From NCBI RefSeq assembly GCF_016097555.1, contig NC_054701.1, positions 36,005,511-36,069,510 of the forward strand: a stretch of DNA of 64,000 nucleotides. The letters are read 5' to 3'. Of this stretch, positions 44,480-56,402 are shown piece by piece (the first letter of the stretch is position 1; the number at the start of each line of letters is the position of its first letter). The stretch comes from Gigantopelta aegis. Its lineage: Eukaryota > Mollusca > Gastropoda > Neomphalida > Peltospiridae. The notes under the pieces are model-generated. The model was not told the origin of the DNA. It ran no database searches and saw only the letters and a program-made list of their open reading frames with translations. The translations under genes and the position numbers were made by a program.

Positions 44480-44493
44480 AACAACATGAGAAT

Positions 44494-47451
44494 GGCCTCA
44501 GATTACAGTTATCTTCCCATTTGGTTGTCCAAAATCCGGAAATTTGACCACGCAAGTAGTCTGCTGTTTAACTGTGATTATTTCATGGCAGACAGCTATG
44601 AAGTGGCAACTGTTTGACTGAAGTGACAGGGGATAGCATGTAGTTTGTAAACATGTGTAACTTGCTGACATTTGAAGACTTCTTTGTGGTAATTCCGGCC
44701 CATGCAAAAGTAGTGCTTTTGGTGTAAAATGGGTGTACTCCGGCCTGGTTTAGAGGGTGTGTCTGTTTAAACCAAAATGCTGGGAGAAAGAGCTGGACAA
44801 CAGGGGTTGTCCTTTTCAGGGTATGTGTCCCCCATGCTAGCAAAGGTACATACAAAACTTCACGGGCCTGCTGATATTAATAAAAATGTTATAGTCACTA
44901 AGGCTATATAGAAACATATAGCGAAATTAATTGTGGTCTGAGGCCCGATATAGTTCACACATTACACCGGTTAAATGCGTGATTCTGATGAAAGTATTAT
45001 AACCAGAGAGGTGAAATTACATAGACTGATTGTGAATACCACAAGGAATATGAAAACTAATTTATTTATTTTCTAAATATTTTATTAAATTGAAAAAAAA
45101 CATTTTTTTTGAATTTATTAAAAATTAAAATTAAAATTTTCAACTTTTAAATTTCAATATCCTCCAAAATAGCATAAAATGACCTCTGATGTTACTACAG
45201 GTTGTTGCAATATTTTTTAACAGTTTTGAGCTAATAATTTGGTAAAAAAGAGCAAAAGTTGGATTTTGTTAGTCATATTGAGATTTTAATTTGTTTTTTT
45301 ACATATTGAATTTTAATGAGTTTCTCAATTATTGCAATTGGACAGAAGATCTAAATATAATGAATATATCACTACTAAATGTAATTAAACACTTTAAATA
45401 AATAGTATACGGTTTTTAACAAGATTAAGTACTCTAATAATACATTTCACCTACATTTATGTAAATTACACACTTCAGTCATTTTTCAAAAATGGTCTTT
45501 TATCCTTAGAAAATCTAATAGGCTAATATTCTATGCTGTCTGAATGTATTTATTGTGTTCAGTAATCAGATGCTGGTATACTTGTCAAGTTTATTGCAGA
45601 AAATGTGCCAAAAAGGTTAACATTTGGCTTGTAATACATATGGCAGAATAATCCATAATGCATATTCAGTGGTCATTACTACAAACATCCTTCCAATCAA
45701 GAAATTCTACACTGAGGTATCCAAGACACTGGCACATGCCTACACTTGTTAACAGTTATCACTGGAAACTGAAAAATATGGTGCAAGTACCTCTTGGTAG
45801 GATTTATATCAGTATTTTGTGACAAAATCTTCATTTTCAAAGTTGTCGTCAACAAAAAACATACCGGCCTCGGTGGCGTCGTGGCAGGCCATCGGTCTAC
45901 AGGCTGGTAGGTACTGGGTTCGGATCCCAGTCGAGGCATGGGATTTTTAATCGAGATACCGACTCCAAACCCTTAGTGAGTGCTCCGCAAGGCTCAATGG
46001 GAAGGTGTAAACCACTTGCACCGACCAGTGATCCATAACTGGTTCAACAAAGGCCATGGTTTGTGCTATCCTGCCTGTGGGAAGCGCAAATAAAAGATCC
46101 CTTGCTGCCTGTCGTAAAAAAGAGTAGCATATGTGGCGACAGCGGGTTTCCTCTAAAAACAGTGTCAGAATGACCATATGTTTGATGTCCAATAGCCGAT
46201 GATAAGATTAAAAATCAATGTGCTCTAGCGGCGTCATTAAATAAAACAAACTTTACTTTTTTTTACAAAAAACATATTATAGTGTATACCTAAGTAATAT
46301 CTGTAGGGCATATTCATATTAATATGCATTTATATGGACTGTTTTGCCTTTTACAAAGTGGCTACATGTCTAATACAGTAAATGAAGTAGATTAAGTAAA
46401 TACAGCAGGTCAAAATTGAATCTGAGGCCTATCATGTCTAATTTTCCCTGAAATTAGTGTGTTAAAATTTGTTGCAAATGGCCCCAATTTTGTGACTTTC
46501 ACCATCTCTCTGACACATTTCTAATAATGTATCATGAATTCAGTCACCATATCTTTACTAAGCCTCCACTTATCATATCTAAAATGCAAAATTTTACAGT
46601 TTTGGATTTTATGGGGGGTTTTTTAAATTTAAATTTAAGTTTAATATTTCATTAAAAATGAAGTAAAATCTAATGATTGATTTTTTTCCCTTTAAATATT
46701 TGAAAATCTTTCCAAGACAACACTGTGCAGATAGAACATATGTAGAAGAAAAAATAGCTGCTCATTGTATGAAGAAATTCCAAAATTTGATAAAGTTATT
46801 ACATTTTCAAGTTGGTGTCCCTCAAGTTTCCATTGCTGAAATTGGCCATGGCAAGGCACTGTGGTAGGTGTTTTAACACAGCCTCTATATACTCTCAGTT
46901 TAAAGGTGACATCCCGATACTTACTGAGCATTGCTTTAATATGTATATCATTGGAATGCATTAGTGTGGGCCAGTTTTTAGGGGGAAAAATGGACTGATA
47001 GGCCTCAGATTACAGTTATCTTTCCATTTGGTTGTCCAAAATCCGGAAATTTGACCGCGCAAGTAGTCTGCTGTTTGACTGTGATTATTTCATGGCAGAC
47101 AGCTATGAAGTGGCAACTGTTTGACTGAAGTGACAGGGGATAGCATGTAGTTTGTAAACATGTGTAACTTGTTGACATTGAAGACTTGTTTGTGGTAATT
47201 CCGGCCCATGCAAAAGTAGTGCTTTTTGTGTAAAATGGGCGTACTCCGGCCTGGTTTAGAGGGTGTGTCTGTTTAAACCAAAATGCTGGGAGAAAGAGCT
47301 GGACACCAGGGGTTGTCCTTTTCAGGGTATGTGTCCCCCATGCTAGCAAAGGTACATACAAAACTTCACAGGCCTGCTGATATTAATAAAAATGTTATAG
47401 CCACTAAGGCTATATAGAAACATATTGCGAAATTAATTGTGGTCGGAGGCC
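44494..47451. mobile_element. Pair of about 451-bp direct repeats with GGCCTCAGA ends, 2.06 kb apart
   Basis: Copies at 44494-44945 and 47001-47451 are nearly identical (few substitutions and a 1-3-bp indel). Each begins GGCCTCAGATTACAGTTATC and ends in TCTGAGGCC or TCGGAGGCC, so a 9-bp inverted repeat closes each copy. An extra inverted end (AATCTGAGGCC) is at 46419-46429. I saw no target duplication and no TG...CA ends, so these do not look like LTRs. The interval holds a SINE (45863-46264) and AT-rich DNA. Confidence 0.75.
45863..46264 (+). mobile_element. SINE, type B head and C tail, with target duplication
   Basis: Head ACCGGCCTCGGTGGCGTCGT with GGGTTCGGATCCCAGT (B box), the shared core AATAAAAGATCCCTTGCTGC, and tail AATCAATGTGCTCTAGCGGC. 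ACAAAAAACAT flanks it (45852-45862, 46265-46275). Confidence 0.92.
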
Positions 47452-47785
47452 AGAAGCAGATCATCATACATGTATGCAGCAGTGTGATAAAAACCCAAGC
47501 ACATGACCCTAGTTACTTCCTATTACCAAGGCTACTGCATGATTCAATAGTTAATGCCATTAAAGTATCTTCCTCCAGTGCTTTTGTAGGTTGCCCCAGG
47601 ACACCACTGACTACAGCTGAATAACAAATGGGCAGTCGATGGTTATGGGATTGGACGAATGCTGTTGCAGTGATAAGGAAGTTAATGATTGTTTAATGAC
47701 ACCCTAGTACACTGTTTAATTAACAGCTATTACACTATCTGAACATGTTATTTGCAACACTGATGTAGAGAATGAGAGAAAAAAG

Positions 47786-48160
47786 GAAAGGAATGTTTTG
47801 TTTAACAACATCTCAGCACATAACTATGGTTATTTGGTGTTTAACATGATTCCCTTCCCCGACATGATACTTAGTTGGGGGAAAAAAGAGAAAATATAGG
47901 AAAACCATTGCCATTGCATGGGCTACTCCTGCCTATAATTTATTTCAATATATTTTCATGCTTATACACACACGTATCTAATTAAGGTTCAAGCACGCTG
48001 TTCTGGACAAACACTTCAGTTGCATGGGCCTTCTGACCAGGATAGTGGGTTAATGGTTATGGTAATTATTAGTGGTTAGTTATCTATAAAACAGCAAAGG
48101 ACCTTTCATACATGCGCTTTCCCATAGACAAGGCAGTACATACCATGGCCTTTGATTTAT
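47786..48160 (-). mobile_element. Cluster of SINE fragments including a partial type F copy
   Basis: 47786-47935: diverged tail (AATGTTTTGTTTAACAACATC) and GGGCTACTCC. 47946-48075: type F words (TTTTCATGCTTATACAC, CAAGCACGCTGTTCTGGAC). 48090-48160: core words (AGCAAAGGACCTTTCATACA, CATACCATGGCCTTTGAT). Confidence 0.6.
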
Positions 48161-48171
48161 CTTTGGTGTGG

Positions 48172-48478
48172 GATGTAGCCCAGTGGTAAAGCACTCGCTT
48201 GATGTGCAGTCGGTCTAGGATCGATCACATCGATGGACCCACAGGGCTATTTCTTGTTCCAGCCTGTGCACCATGTGTGATATATCAAAGGATGTTGTAT
48301 GTGCTATCCCGTCTGTGGAATGGTGCATATAAAAGATCCTTTGCTACTTATAGAAAAATATAGCAGGTTTTCTCTCTAAGACTATATGTCAGAATTACCA
48401 AATGTTTGACATCCAATAGCCAATGATTAATAAATCAATGTGCTCTAATGGTGTCGTTAAACAAAACAAACTTTAACT
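48172..48478 (+). mobile_element. SINE, type A head and C tail
   Basis: Head GATGTAGCCCAGTGGTAAAG and GGATCGATCACATCG, core CATATAAAAGATCCTTTGC, tail CAGAATTACCAAATGTTTGAC and ATCAATGTGCTCTAATGG. Confidence 0.9.
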
Positions 48479-48626
48479 TTGATGTACATTTTGTGGGTAT
48501 TTGTTGGGATAGCAAATAATCCACACTTCTGTGGTTAGTTACTTACAAAGCAGCAAAGGATCTTTATGCACTTTTCCCACAAATAGGACAGCACATACCA
48601 CATCTCTGTACTTATTATAGCATCAA

Positions 48627-48910
48627 ATGAATGAATGAATGTTTAACGACACCCCAGCACGAAAAATACATCGGCTATTGGGTGTCAAACTATGGTAATG
48701 CAAATAAATAAAGTGATGATCAACATCAATATAAAAATTCAAGGTTTAAACAAAAACAGTGTAAAGAACTGTGCAAAAATACAAATACAAATATCACAGA
48801 ATTGTACGGACACCGAATTTTACTCTAAACTTCAATTTGTGCTGTATTGGCCATTCTCAAAGAGAATGTTACACCCCTGCACCACGGTGAGGTTACAGCA
48901 CGCGCAGGGG
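48627..48910 (-). mobile_element. Type E SINE, full length, with 14-bp target duplication
   Basis: The left end (ATGA)n then TGTTTAACGACACCCCAGC is the tail; the right end ACCCCTGCACCACGGTGAGG ... GCGCAGGGGT is the presumed head. TATTATAGCATCAA flanks it perfectly (48613-48626, 48911-48924). Partial relatives at 12842, 28988 and 53156. Confidence 0.85.
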
Positions 48911-48939
48911 TATTATAGCATCAAGTGCCTATAGTTAAG

Positions 48940-49080
48940 GTTCAAGCACACTGTCCCGGGCACCCACCTCGGCTATCTGGGCTGTCTGTCCAGGACAGTG
49001 GGTTAGTTGTTAGTGGTGAGGGTGGAGGGTCAAGTGGTCTTGCACCTACCCACTGAATCGTTAAAACCACTGAGGATGGT
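48940..49080 (-). mobile_element. Partial type F SINE
   Basis: GTTCAAGCACACTGTCCCGG, GGCTATCTGGGCTGTCTGTC and TTGCACCTACCCACTGAATC. Confidence 0.6.
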
Positions 49081-49264
49081 GTCAGACCAAATTGATGGGT
49101 CTGTTATTTATAGTACACACCATGATGGCTTGTCATGGAGGTCTGGTTGGAACAGGAAAACCCCAGTGGGGTCCACAGAGTGGGACCTACGTGTACTGTG
49201 CCAGCCAAGTGCACATCAGACGAGTACTCTACCATACATCTTGCCTCTACTCTACATATCAATA

Positions 49265-49517
49265 GTAAGAAGAAAAAGTTTGTTTTGTTTAACGACACCA
49301 CTAGAGCACATTGATTTTTCCATTAGTAGCAAGGAATCTTTTATATGCACCATCCCACAGACATGATAGCATAGCTATCTAGGCCACAGTCTTTGATATA
49401 CCAGTTATGGTGCACTGGTTGGAACGAGAAATAACCCAATGGGCCAACCAACAGGGATCAATCTCAGACTGATTGTGCATCAAGCGAGTGCTTTACCACT
49501 GGGCTACATCCCACCCC
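49265..49517 (-). mobile_element. SINE, type A head and C tail, short form
   Basis: GTTTGTTTTGTTTAACGACA, AGCAAGGAATCTTTTATATG and CACTGGGCTACATCCCACCC. CTACATRTCAATA flanks it (49252-49264, 49518-49530). Confidence 0.85.
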
Positions 49518-49796
49518 CTACATGTCAATATAAACATACATCATTAACCTGGCCATACATGTAGATCTATCATGATATTTCACATTTACATGTATGTACA
49601 CAAGGTGCAAAGTGACCCTAAAAACATATAAATGCAATTCACTCCGAAATAGGCCACTTACAAAGGGTGGCCGTGATCTATGTATATACCATGAACTAAA
49701 TGAAGGAAGGTAAACATACTGAACAACTGTATCATCAACATAGAGGCACAGCTCTGCTTGCTACAGAGAGGTGCAGGATTTAGGTCAGCCAGTTGA

Positions 49797-50180
49797 AAGA
49801 AAGAAGTGTTTTATTTAACGATGCACTCAACACATTTTATTTATGGTTATATGGCGTCAGACATATGGTTAAGAACCACACAGATTTTGAGAGGAAACCC
49901 GCTGTCGCCATTACATGGGCTACTCTTCCGATTAGCAGCAAGGGATCTTTTATTTGCGCTTCCCACAGGCAGGATAGCACAAACCATGGCCTTTGTTGAA
50001 CCAGTTATGGATCACTGGTCAGTGCAAGTGGTTTACACCTACCCATTGAGCCTTGCGGAGCACTCACTCAGGGTTTGGAGTCGGTATCTGGATTAAAAAT
50101 CCCATGCCTCAACTGGAATCCGAACCCAGTACCTACCAGCCTGTAGACCAATGGCCTAACCACTACGCCACCGAGGCCGG
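49797..50180 (-). mobile_element. SINE, type B head and A tail
   Basis: Left tail TTTATTTAACGATGCACTCA and TTATATGGCGTCAGACATATG, shared core AAGGGATCTTTTATTTGCGC, right head ACTACGCCACCGAGGCCGG. It has the same head as 45863 but a different tail. Confidence 0.9.
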
Positions 50181-51061
50181 TAACTTGGTATGAAATACAG
50201 ACATTATTACACTATTTGTGAATTAAATTTGGTCTACAATTTGATGTGTTAACTTATTTCTTTCCATCAGTATATCTATAGTGTGTATGTTGATTGAAAA
50301 GTTGAATACTTCGGATTTGATTTCGTGGTATAAACCCTTACAGAGTCATAGCCTAACCAAAAGCCTAGGGGTGGGTGGCACTAGTTATAAAATGATTTCT
50401 AGTGAGGTCTGGGGGCATTACTCCCCAATAAATAAAATTTCAATTTAGATATCCTAAAATTAAATTTCATGGCATGTAAACTGCAACATTATTTTTAAAC
50501 AAAATGTTTCAACCATTTCAAGGATTTTGCATTTGTATTATAACCTAAGCATTTTAAAAAAATTTTTTAGATGACTTGAAACTTGCTTGGGGATAGAGTA
50601 ATTAGATGACAGGCCTCGAAATAGTGGCCTGTAAAAAGCAAAAAGCAGTGCATTTTTTAGAACTACCGTACAATATATCAGGTGAAATAGAAAGTCACTT
50701 GGTAAAACAACCAAAAAAAACCCCACAGACAAAATTTATATATATATTATCTCATCGACTATCTAGCTTGTGATTCTGTTATATCTTAATACTATAATAC
50801 TCTAAAAATACATAGATCTCAGAGGTCCAGATTTTTCACCAACCTCCCTCACCCCATGCTGTCTTATTTCCAGCATGCAATATGTTTTTCTCAGCAGAAC
50901 ATATTTCTTTTGTTCTGCAGAGGTGCAGAAATGAAAAAAATTTAACTACTCGCCAGACCAGAACCAACTAAAATGTACTAGCCCACCCGACTAGTCAGTC
51001 AGCCTATAGAATATATTATTGTTTAACAATATTATAATATACTCTGTCTTCACTTCAAATG

Positions 51062-51062
<1 letters not shown>

Positions 51063-51096
<34 letters not shown>

Positions 51097-51152
51097 TGTA
51101 TGTATGTATGTATGTATGTATGTATGTATATATATCTATATATACATGTATA

Positions 51153-51184
<32 letters not shown>
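51063..51184. repeat. (TATG)n array followed by poly-T
   Basis: About sixteen TATG units, then TATATA and about 29 T. Confidence 0.95.
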
Positions 51185-51188
<4 letters not shown>

Positions 51189-51602
51189 ACAAAAAAATTA
51201 AGGACACATGGTAAGTGATCAACATCATGTAGCAAACAAAAACAAGACCCAAACCTTAACTGACAAATCAATAAATTTTGAAATACCCTAGTAAATACTA
51301 AGTTTTCACATTTCTTTTATATATAAATTTACAAATTTCACATGACATCACAAAAGTGTTTAACAGACCAATCTATTCATAACACACCGTGGATTCAATG
51401 AAAAAACTAAATATGTATATAACAAATTAAATCAGTCAGTCAGAAAAAGACAGATCACCCATCGGACTGGTAGATGTCCGTCAGAATTTTTACTCGCATT
51501 TGGCGACCGGGGCGAGTACTTTCTGCAGCCCTGTTCTGATTAGTCTGCTATGTTAAATCACATAATAGCATGCCATATTTTACTTCCTATTTGGAGCCTT
51601 GG

Positions 51603-51830
51603 CAGGGCCGTAGCTAGCAGTTATTGACATTGACTGGTTATTGATATTGACGTTTTAAGTAGGTAACATCCCTGAAATGACTTCAAAATTTTATGGTATT
51701 TCAGAGCCTCGAGATTTCGGATTTTCCTGGGGGACATGCCCCTTGACCCACTAGTGTCTTGCCCCTTCCATGCTCATTCATTCCAAGATTTCATCTGCAC
51801 CACCCACAAACAATCCTAGCTACAGCCCTG
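51603..51830. mobile_element. MITE with CAGGGCCGTAGCTAG-type ends, second member
   Basis: CAGGGCCGTAGCTAGC at the left and TCCTAGCTACAGCCCTG at the right, as at 7869-8032. No ORF. Confidence 0.75.
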
Positions 51831-52904
51831 CTTGTATGACCTGATTCATAACTTCCTGGCATTTGAATGGCAAAATTAGCCACTTTCAGACAGTGATTTT
51901 ATGGTATATTTTGGAAGGTTTATTATATTTTATTGTTATTATTTATCTTCTTTCTTTTTTTTGCAATATGATTCAGAGCAAAATAAGCACTTTTGTGGGT
52001 CATGACTGAAAGCTTTTTTGTCAAGAATGTTCAATTACCAATATCAGTCTGATCATCCAGTTTTCAGGGTTACACTAGTTTACACCACACAAGCACATAG
52101 TGACTGGATTACCCATTGGGAATTGAGTCTGAAAAACGTTTTTGGTTTAGAGGGGTAAATTGTAGTGTCAAAATACATGTATGTGTAAATCATGGGACAG
52201 TGAACAATGTCCTGTTTTCAAAGAATTCTGGTTTACTGAAGATCCGATTTTGAGGGGTTTCACTCTATAAACTAAAAACAAAACAACTTTAAAATAGCTG
52301 AAAACTCATCTAAATCATTTCTATTTTGTTCTCAAATGCTACCATATAAATTCACATGCTAAGGGAGCTAAAATTACTATCCTTGAACTAGTGTCAGATG
52401 AGTAAAGTGAGCAAGAGTTATAGCTTCCTTTAATCAGTGAGGTGTGACATTTAATGCAATACTCCTAATGCATTTTAATATTTAATGTCATGCACACAGA
52501 GAGAATTAATGCACGGGACAACTAGGCCCTGGCCTAGAGCACCAAATTGTAGGAGGTGGCAAAATCTTATCTTTTTTTAAAGTCACTCTTTCACTAAGTA
52601 GTAGAATCTGGGGACTATTTCACAAAACATCGTAAGTTTACATCGGCAACTAGCAGTTATACCGGTCATTCATTTGCACGTGTTTGACATCTATTTCACG
52701 CAGAAAATCACAGAATTACGGAAGATGGAGCATTTTAAGGACAAAAGAAAATGAAATATGTGTACTTCAAACTATATTTCTTGTACTATATAATAATAAG
52801 AAGAATTGTAGTTTAGTCATAGATTTACGTTTACGTGCAAAACTAGGCTTACGATGTTTTGTGAAATTGGGCCCTGCTCTTTATTTCATATGAAACTTAA
52901 AGTT

Positions 52905-53620
52905 AAAGTTTATTTTGTTTAATGACACCACTACAGCACACTAATTTATTAATCATCGGCTATCGGAAGTCAAACATTTGGTAACTCTGATACATAATGC
53001 AGCAAGGGATCTTTTATAAGTACTTTCCCACAGACAGGAAAGCATATACCATGGCCTTTGACCAATTGTGGTGCACTGGTTGGAATGAGAAAAACCCAAT
53101 TAGTTGAATGGATCCACTAAGGTGATTTGATCCTGTGATGCAAGCACCTCAAAGGAATGAATGAATGAATGAATGTTTAACAACACCCCAGCACAAAAAA
53201 TACATCGGCTATTGGGTGTAAATGCAAAAACAATTCAAAAGAAGAGGTTTTGGCAAGGCACCACCTCAAAGGAGCACTCAACTGACTGATATAAAACTTG
53301 ACCCTTATTCCATATGATCCCCCACCCCATGTTCATTTGCTTATCCCTAAAACTGATTAGCTTCAGTTGTTGTTACACTACTAAAAAGTTTTGGATTTTT
53401 TTACGACACCACTAGAGCACATTGATTAAATAATCATCGGCTATTGGATGTCAAACATTTGGTAATGCTGACATGTATCAGAGGAAACCTGCTACATTTT
53501 TCGTAATGCAGCAAGGAATATTTTATATACACTTTCCGACAGACAGGAAAACACATACCACAGCCTTTGACCAGTTGTAGTGCACTGGTTGGAATGAGAA
53601 AAAAACAATCAGTTGAATAG
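52905..53620 (-). mobile_element. Two D/C-type SINE copies with a type E tail between them
   Basis: 52905-53155: tail TTTGTTTAATGACACCAC, core AAGGGATCTTTTATAAG, head-like GATTTGATCCTGTGATGC. 53156-53235: GAATGAATGAATGTTTAACA with TCGGCTATTGGGTGTAAAT (type E). 53395-53620: ACGACACCACTAGAGCACAT and CATCGGCTATTGGATGTC, head missing. Confidence 0.75.
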
Positions 53621-54452
53621 ATTTTTACATTACTAATTAGATGATATTACTATTATTGTTTTGGAGGCAGGGAGGGTGGGGATGCAAAAATATTAGTATC
53701 TTATGGGCACCAAATAAGGGTGCACACAGTAATTAGAATATCTTCATTACTACCTCCAGCAGAAGAGATTTTCCACCACTACACAGTAATGGCACACGTT
53801 ATTTTTCTAGATAAGTCTTCCACAGAAATCTGTGGCCAGTATATCAACATCACACATGTTGCTAAGCAAACACCATCCATTGATTCTTAGATAGCTGACC
53901 CAGTAACCCAGAGTGTGAGTACAGTAAAAAAAAAAATTCAATTTAATCCACAATACCTGTGTTTGGGAAACTGCATGGACACACTATTAACATGGGGATT
54001 TTTATAAAAGTAAAAAAAAAAAAGTAAAAAAAATAAGAATAAATAAATAAATACATTGTTTATATTATTTCAATGGTTGTTGTGTTGATTTTTAGTGCAG
54101 CAACCGCGTGTGAATATTTAGATGCCACGCCCACATTTCTGAAGGATATCAGGTCAGGTCAAAGTTCAATGACGACCTCCAATACTTCAAAGGCAAAAAT
54201 TAGGTTAGCTTACACAGCTGCAATGATATGCGTTAGTGAAAAAGATAGATCCATGCAAGCGTTCGGTAAACAGACAGCTAAAATATTTTATAATAAAAAG
54301 ATTTAATCTACGTAACCCTTACTAATAAGGGGGCCAAATACCGATTCAGGAAATGACGGCGAAGCGATTAGATCCGGGGAAAAATCGATTGAAAGGAATT
54401 TTCATAATCTTTGCTCATCAAAGTGGATGTGTTAGAAAGAAAAATGTTTTAC

Positions 54453-54615
54453 CTGTGAAACACGTAAATTAGTCAAAGTAAGACTAGACTATCTTCTGCG
54501 TATAACGTGTTGGTTTACCCGATCCCAATCCTTCCACATTTTATACCGGCGAAAACCGACATGCCGAAACTCGTCGCAATCCAACCAATCGCTGCTGTGA
54601 ACTGCCGTGACGTCG
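54453..54615 (-). promoter_or_regulatory. Candidate TATA promoter and non-coding first exon (PARP3?)
   Basis: On the minus strand TATAAAAT lies at 54545-54538; CCAAT (reverse orientation for this strand) at 54585-54589 and the CRE-like TGACGTCG at 54608-54615 lie upstream. Initiation is expected near 54515, and TTTCACAG|GTAAAA gives a donor at 54453/54452. The local sequence is CpG-richer than its surroundings. PARP3 coding exon 1 begins right after an acceptor on the same strand, so joining them is plausible. Confidence 0.4.
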
Positions 54616-54726
54616 GTAACAAGACTCGACTTGTCGGCTGCTTTCGGGTTACAACACTAGTGTATGAGAAGTATGGTGTGTATTGCATATCATCGATTAC
54701 TGAACACAGTAGTAGTACACTGTTAA

Positions 54727-54885
54727 TTAGCCCGAGTACTCTGACTGTAAGAGAGCTAGACGGACATTTGGACATAAACACGCTCTCATTGTAATGAGGG
54801 CGTGTTTATGTCCAAATGTCTAATGAGAGCGTGTTTATGTCCAAATGTCCGTCTAGCTCTCTTACAGTCAGAGTACTCGGGCTAA
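54727..54885. repeat. Perfect 64-bp inverted repeat with a duplicated inner arm
   Basis: Left arm 54727-54790 begins TTAGCCCGAGTACTCTGACT; right arm 54822-54885 ends AGTCAGAGTACTCGGGCTAA; all 64 positions pair. The 31-bp spacer is GT plus an extra copy of the first 29 bp of the right arm (54793-54821, one or two changes), so a tight 2-nt-loop hairpin is also possible. Confidence 0.93.
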
Positions 54886-55053
54886 CTGTTAATATACGTC
54901 CTTTTCGTTCAGTAACCAAATAGTGTACCTTTTAACTTAATATGTGTCCCAAACATTTTTATACGAAGTGCCGATTGTTCAAAAATAGTATTTGTTTGTT
55001 TGTTTGTTTTACGTGAAACAAAACTGAAATTATTTTTATTTTTATAGAATAAT

Positions 55054-55129
55054 GGGACGGACCATCGTTTCTTAAAGGTACCTTTTACTTGCGCGTCTTT
55101 CTTCTTCCTCTTTTTATATGGTCCGTCCC
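55054..55129. repeat. Small foldback with GGGACGGACCAT ends
   Basis: GGGACGGACCAT at the left and ATGGTCCGTCCC at the right are a perfect 12-bp inverted repeat around 52 bp of pyrimidine-rich DNA. CGGTGGAGGATCCA occurs twice just after it. Confidence 0.7.
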
Positions 55130-55390
55130 ACGGTGGAGGATCCATATATATATATAATCGGTGGAGGATCCAGAAAATCAATTTAGGGGGGAGCCCCAAT
55201 GACATAGGCGGAATGCCAATGGAACGTTGCGGGAGGTTTGGAGGGATTGTAAAAAAAATGAAAATTAATATATAATAAAATTATAACTGTCGCAAAATTT
55301 AGAGGGGGTTGGGCCCCTGCCCCCCCCCCCCCCCCCCCCCATATCTATTTCTGTATACATATATATGTGCAGTTTTATATGCACATTGGA

Positions 55391-55688
55391 GGGCGGGACT
55401 TAGACCGTGGTAAAGCATTCACTTGATGCGCGGTCGGTCTGGTAACGATCCCCGTCGGTGGGCCCATTGGGCTATTTCTTGTTCCAGCCAGTGCATGAAT
55501 GGTATATCAAAGGTTGTGGTATGTGTTATCCTGTCTGTGGGATGGTGCATATAAAAGATCCCTTGCTGCTAATTGAAAAGAGTAGCCCATGACGTGGTGA
55601 TAGCAGGTTTCCTCTCTCTGTGTGGTCCTTAACCATATAACGATAAATAAGATGTGTTGAGTGTGTCGTTAAATATGACATTTCCTTC
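55391..55688 (+). mobile_element. SINE, type A head and A tail
   Basis: Head GGGCGGGACTTAGACCGTGG with AACGATCCCCGTCGGTG, core ATATAAAAGATCCCTTGCTG, tail GATGTGTTGAGTGTGTCG. TTTTATATGCA occurs at 55373-55383 and 55689-55699 (7 extra bases lie between the left copy and the head). Confidence 0.88.
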
Positions 55689-56113
55689 TTTTATATGCAT
55701 TCCGAGCCGGTTTATCCTAGTAGCACATGTAGCAATGTGTAACCGGCCCCACTTTGACGTGTACATTTATTTTCCCCAGGTAATTTTTTCCCCCTCTCCC
55801 CAAGGGGGTTGCAAAATATATATCCTGGGAAGGGAGACCCGCTGTTTTTGTGCTACATGACCCGCAGATCCTGTATGCACTTCCCAGTGAAATGTGTATG
55901 GGGATTTGGGAGGTGCTAGCTCGAGTCATCTAGCATTCTGTTTATTGTGTGATAATTTCTAATATATATATATATTAAAACACAACAATCATTTACTAGA
56001 GAGACCATGACAATTTTGTTTTTGAGGGGGAGGTGGGGGGGGTGGTATGGTCATTCCAAACATGATTTATGATGATATGAATGGTATGGGACTGAATCAA
56101 GCTGTTATTTGAT

Positions 56114-56402
56114 GGGGATGGGACGAAACCCAGTGGTAAAGAGCTCACTTGCTTTAAAGTCAGTCTCTGATTGATCACAGTCAGTGGCCCATTGAGCTAT
56201 TTTTTATTCCAGCCAGTGCACCACATCATATAACAAAGTATATGATATGTACTATCCTGTCTGGGATAGTGCTTATAAAAGATTCCTTGCTGCTGTAGCA
56301 AATATAGTGGGTTTCCTCCCTAGGACTAAACATAAAAATTACCAAATGTTTTACATCAATAGCCGATGATTAATAAACGAATGTGCTCTTGTGGTGTCGT
56401 TG
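56114..56402 (+). mobile_element. SINE, type A head and C tail
   Basis: Head GGGACGAAACCCAGTGGTAA, core TATAAAAGATTCCTTGCTGC, tail ATAGCCGATGATTAATAAACG and TGTGCTCTTGTGGTGTCG. Confidence 0.85.

Larger units (their letters stand above)
43314..54452 (-). other. Repeat-dense DNA upstream of the PARP3 start codon (probable 5' UTR intron)
   Basis: No coding exon recognised. Many SINEs, a 451-bp direct repeat pair (44494, 47001), a MITE at 51603-51830 and a (TATG)n tract. If the promoter near 54.5 kb belongs to PARP3, this is one 11.1-kb intron. A full CRE palindrome TGACGTCA at 43806-43813 marks an alternative proximal promoter. Confidence 0.45.

Noticed and set aside
47005..47361. 118-codon minus-strand ORF in the 451-bp repeat
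   Set aside because: The sister copy at 44583-44855 breaks the frame, and the peptide matches nothing I know; most likely chance.
44494..47451. LTR retrotransposon
   Set aside because: The direct repeats lack TG...CA ends, primer-binding site, polypurine tract and any gag-pol frame, and each has inverted ends of its own.
49007..49366. 119-codon plus-strand ORF
   Set aside because: Spans a type F fragment and the start of a SINE; composite of repeats.
54507..54794. ORFs on both strands at 54.5-54.8 kb
   Set aside because: They run into the inverted repeat and across the promoter-like motifs, with no domain or splice support.
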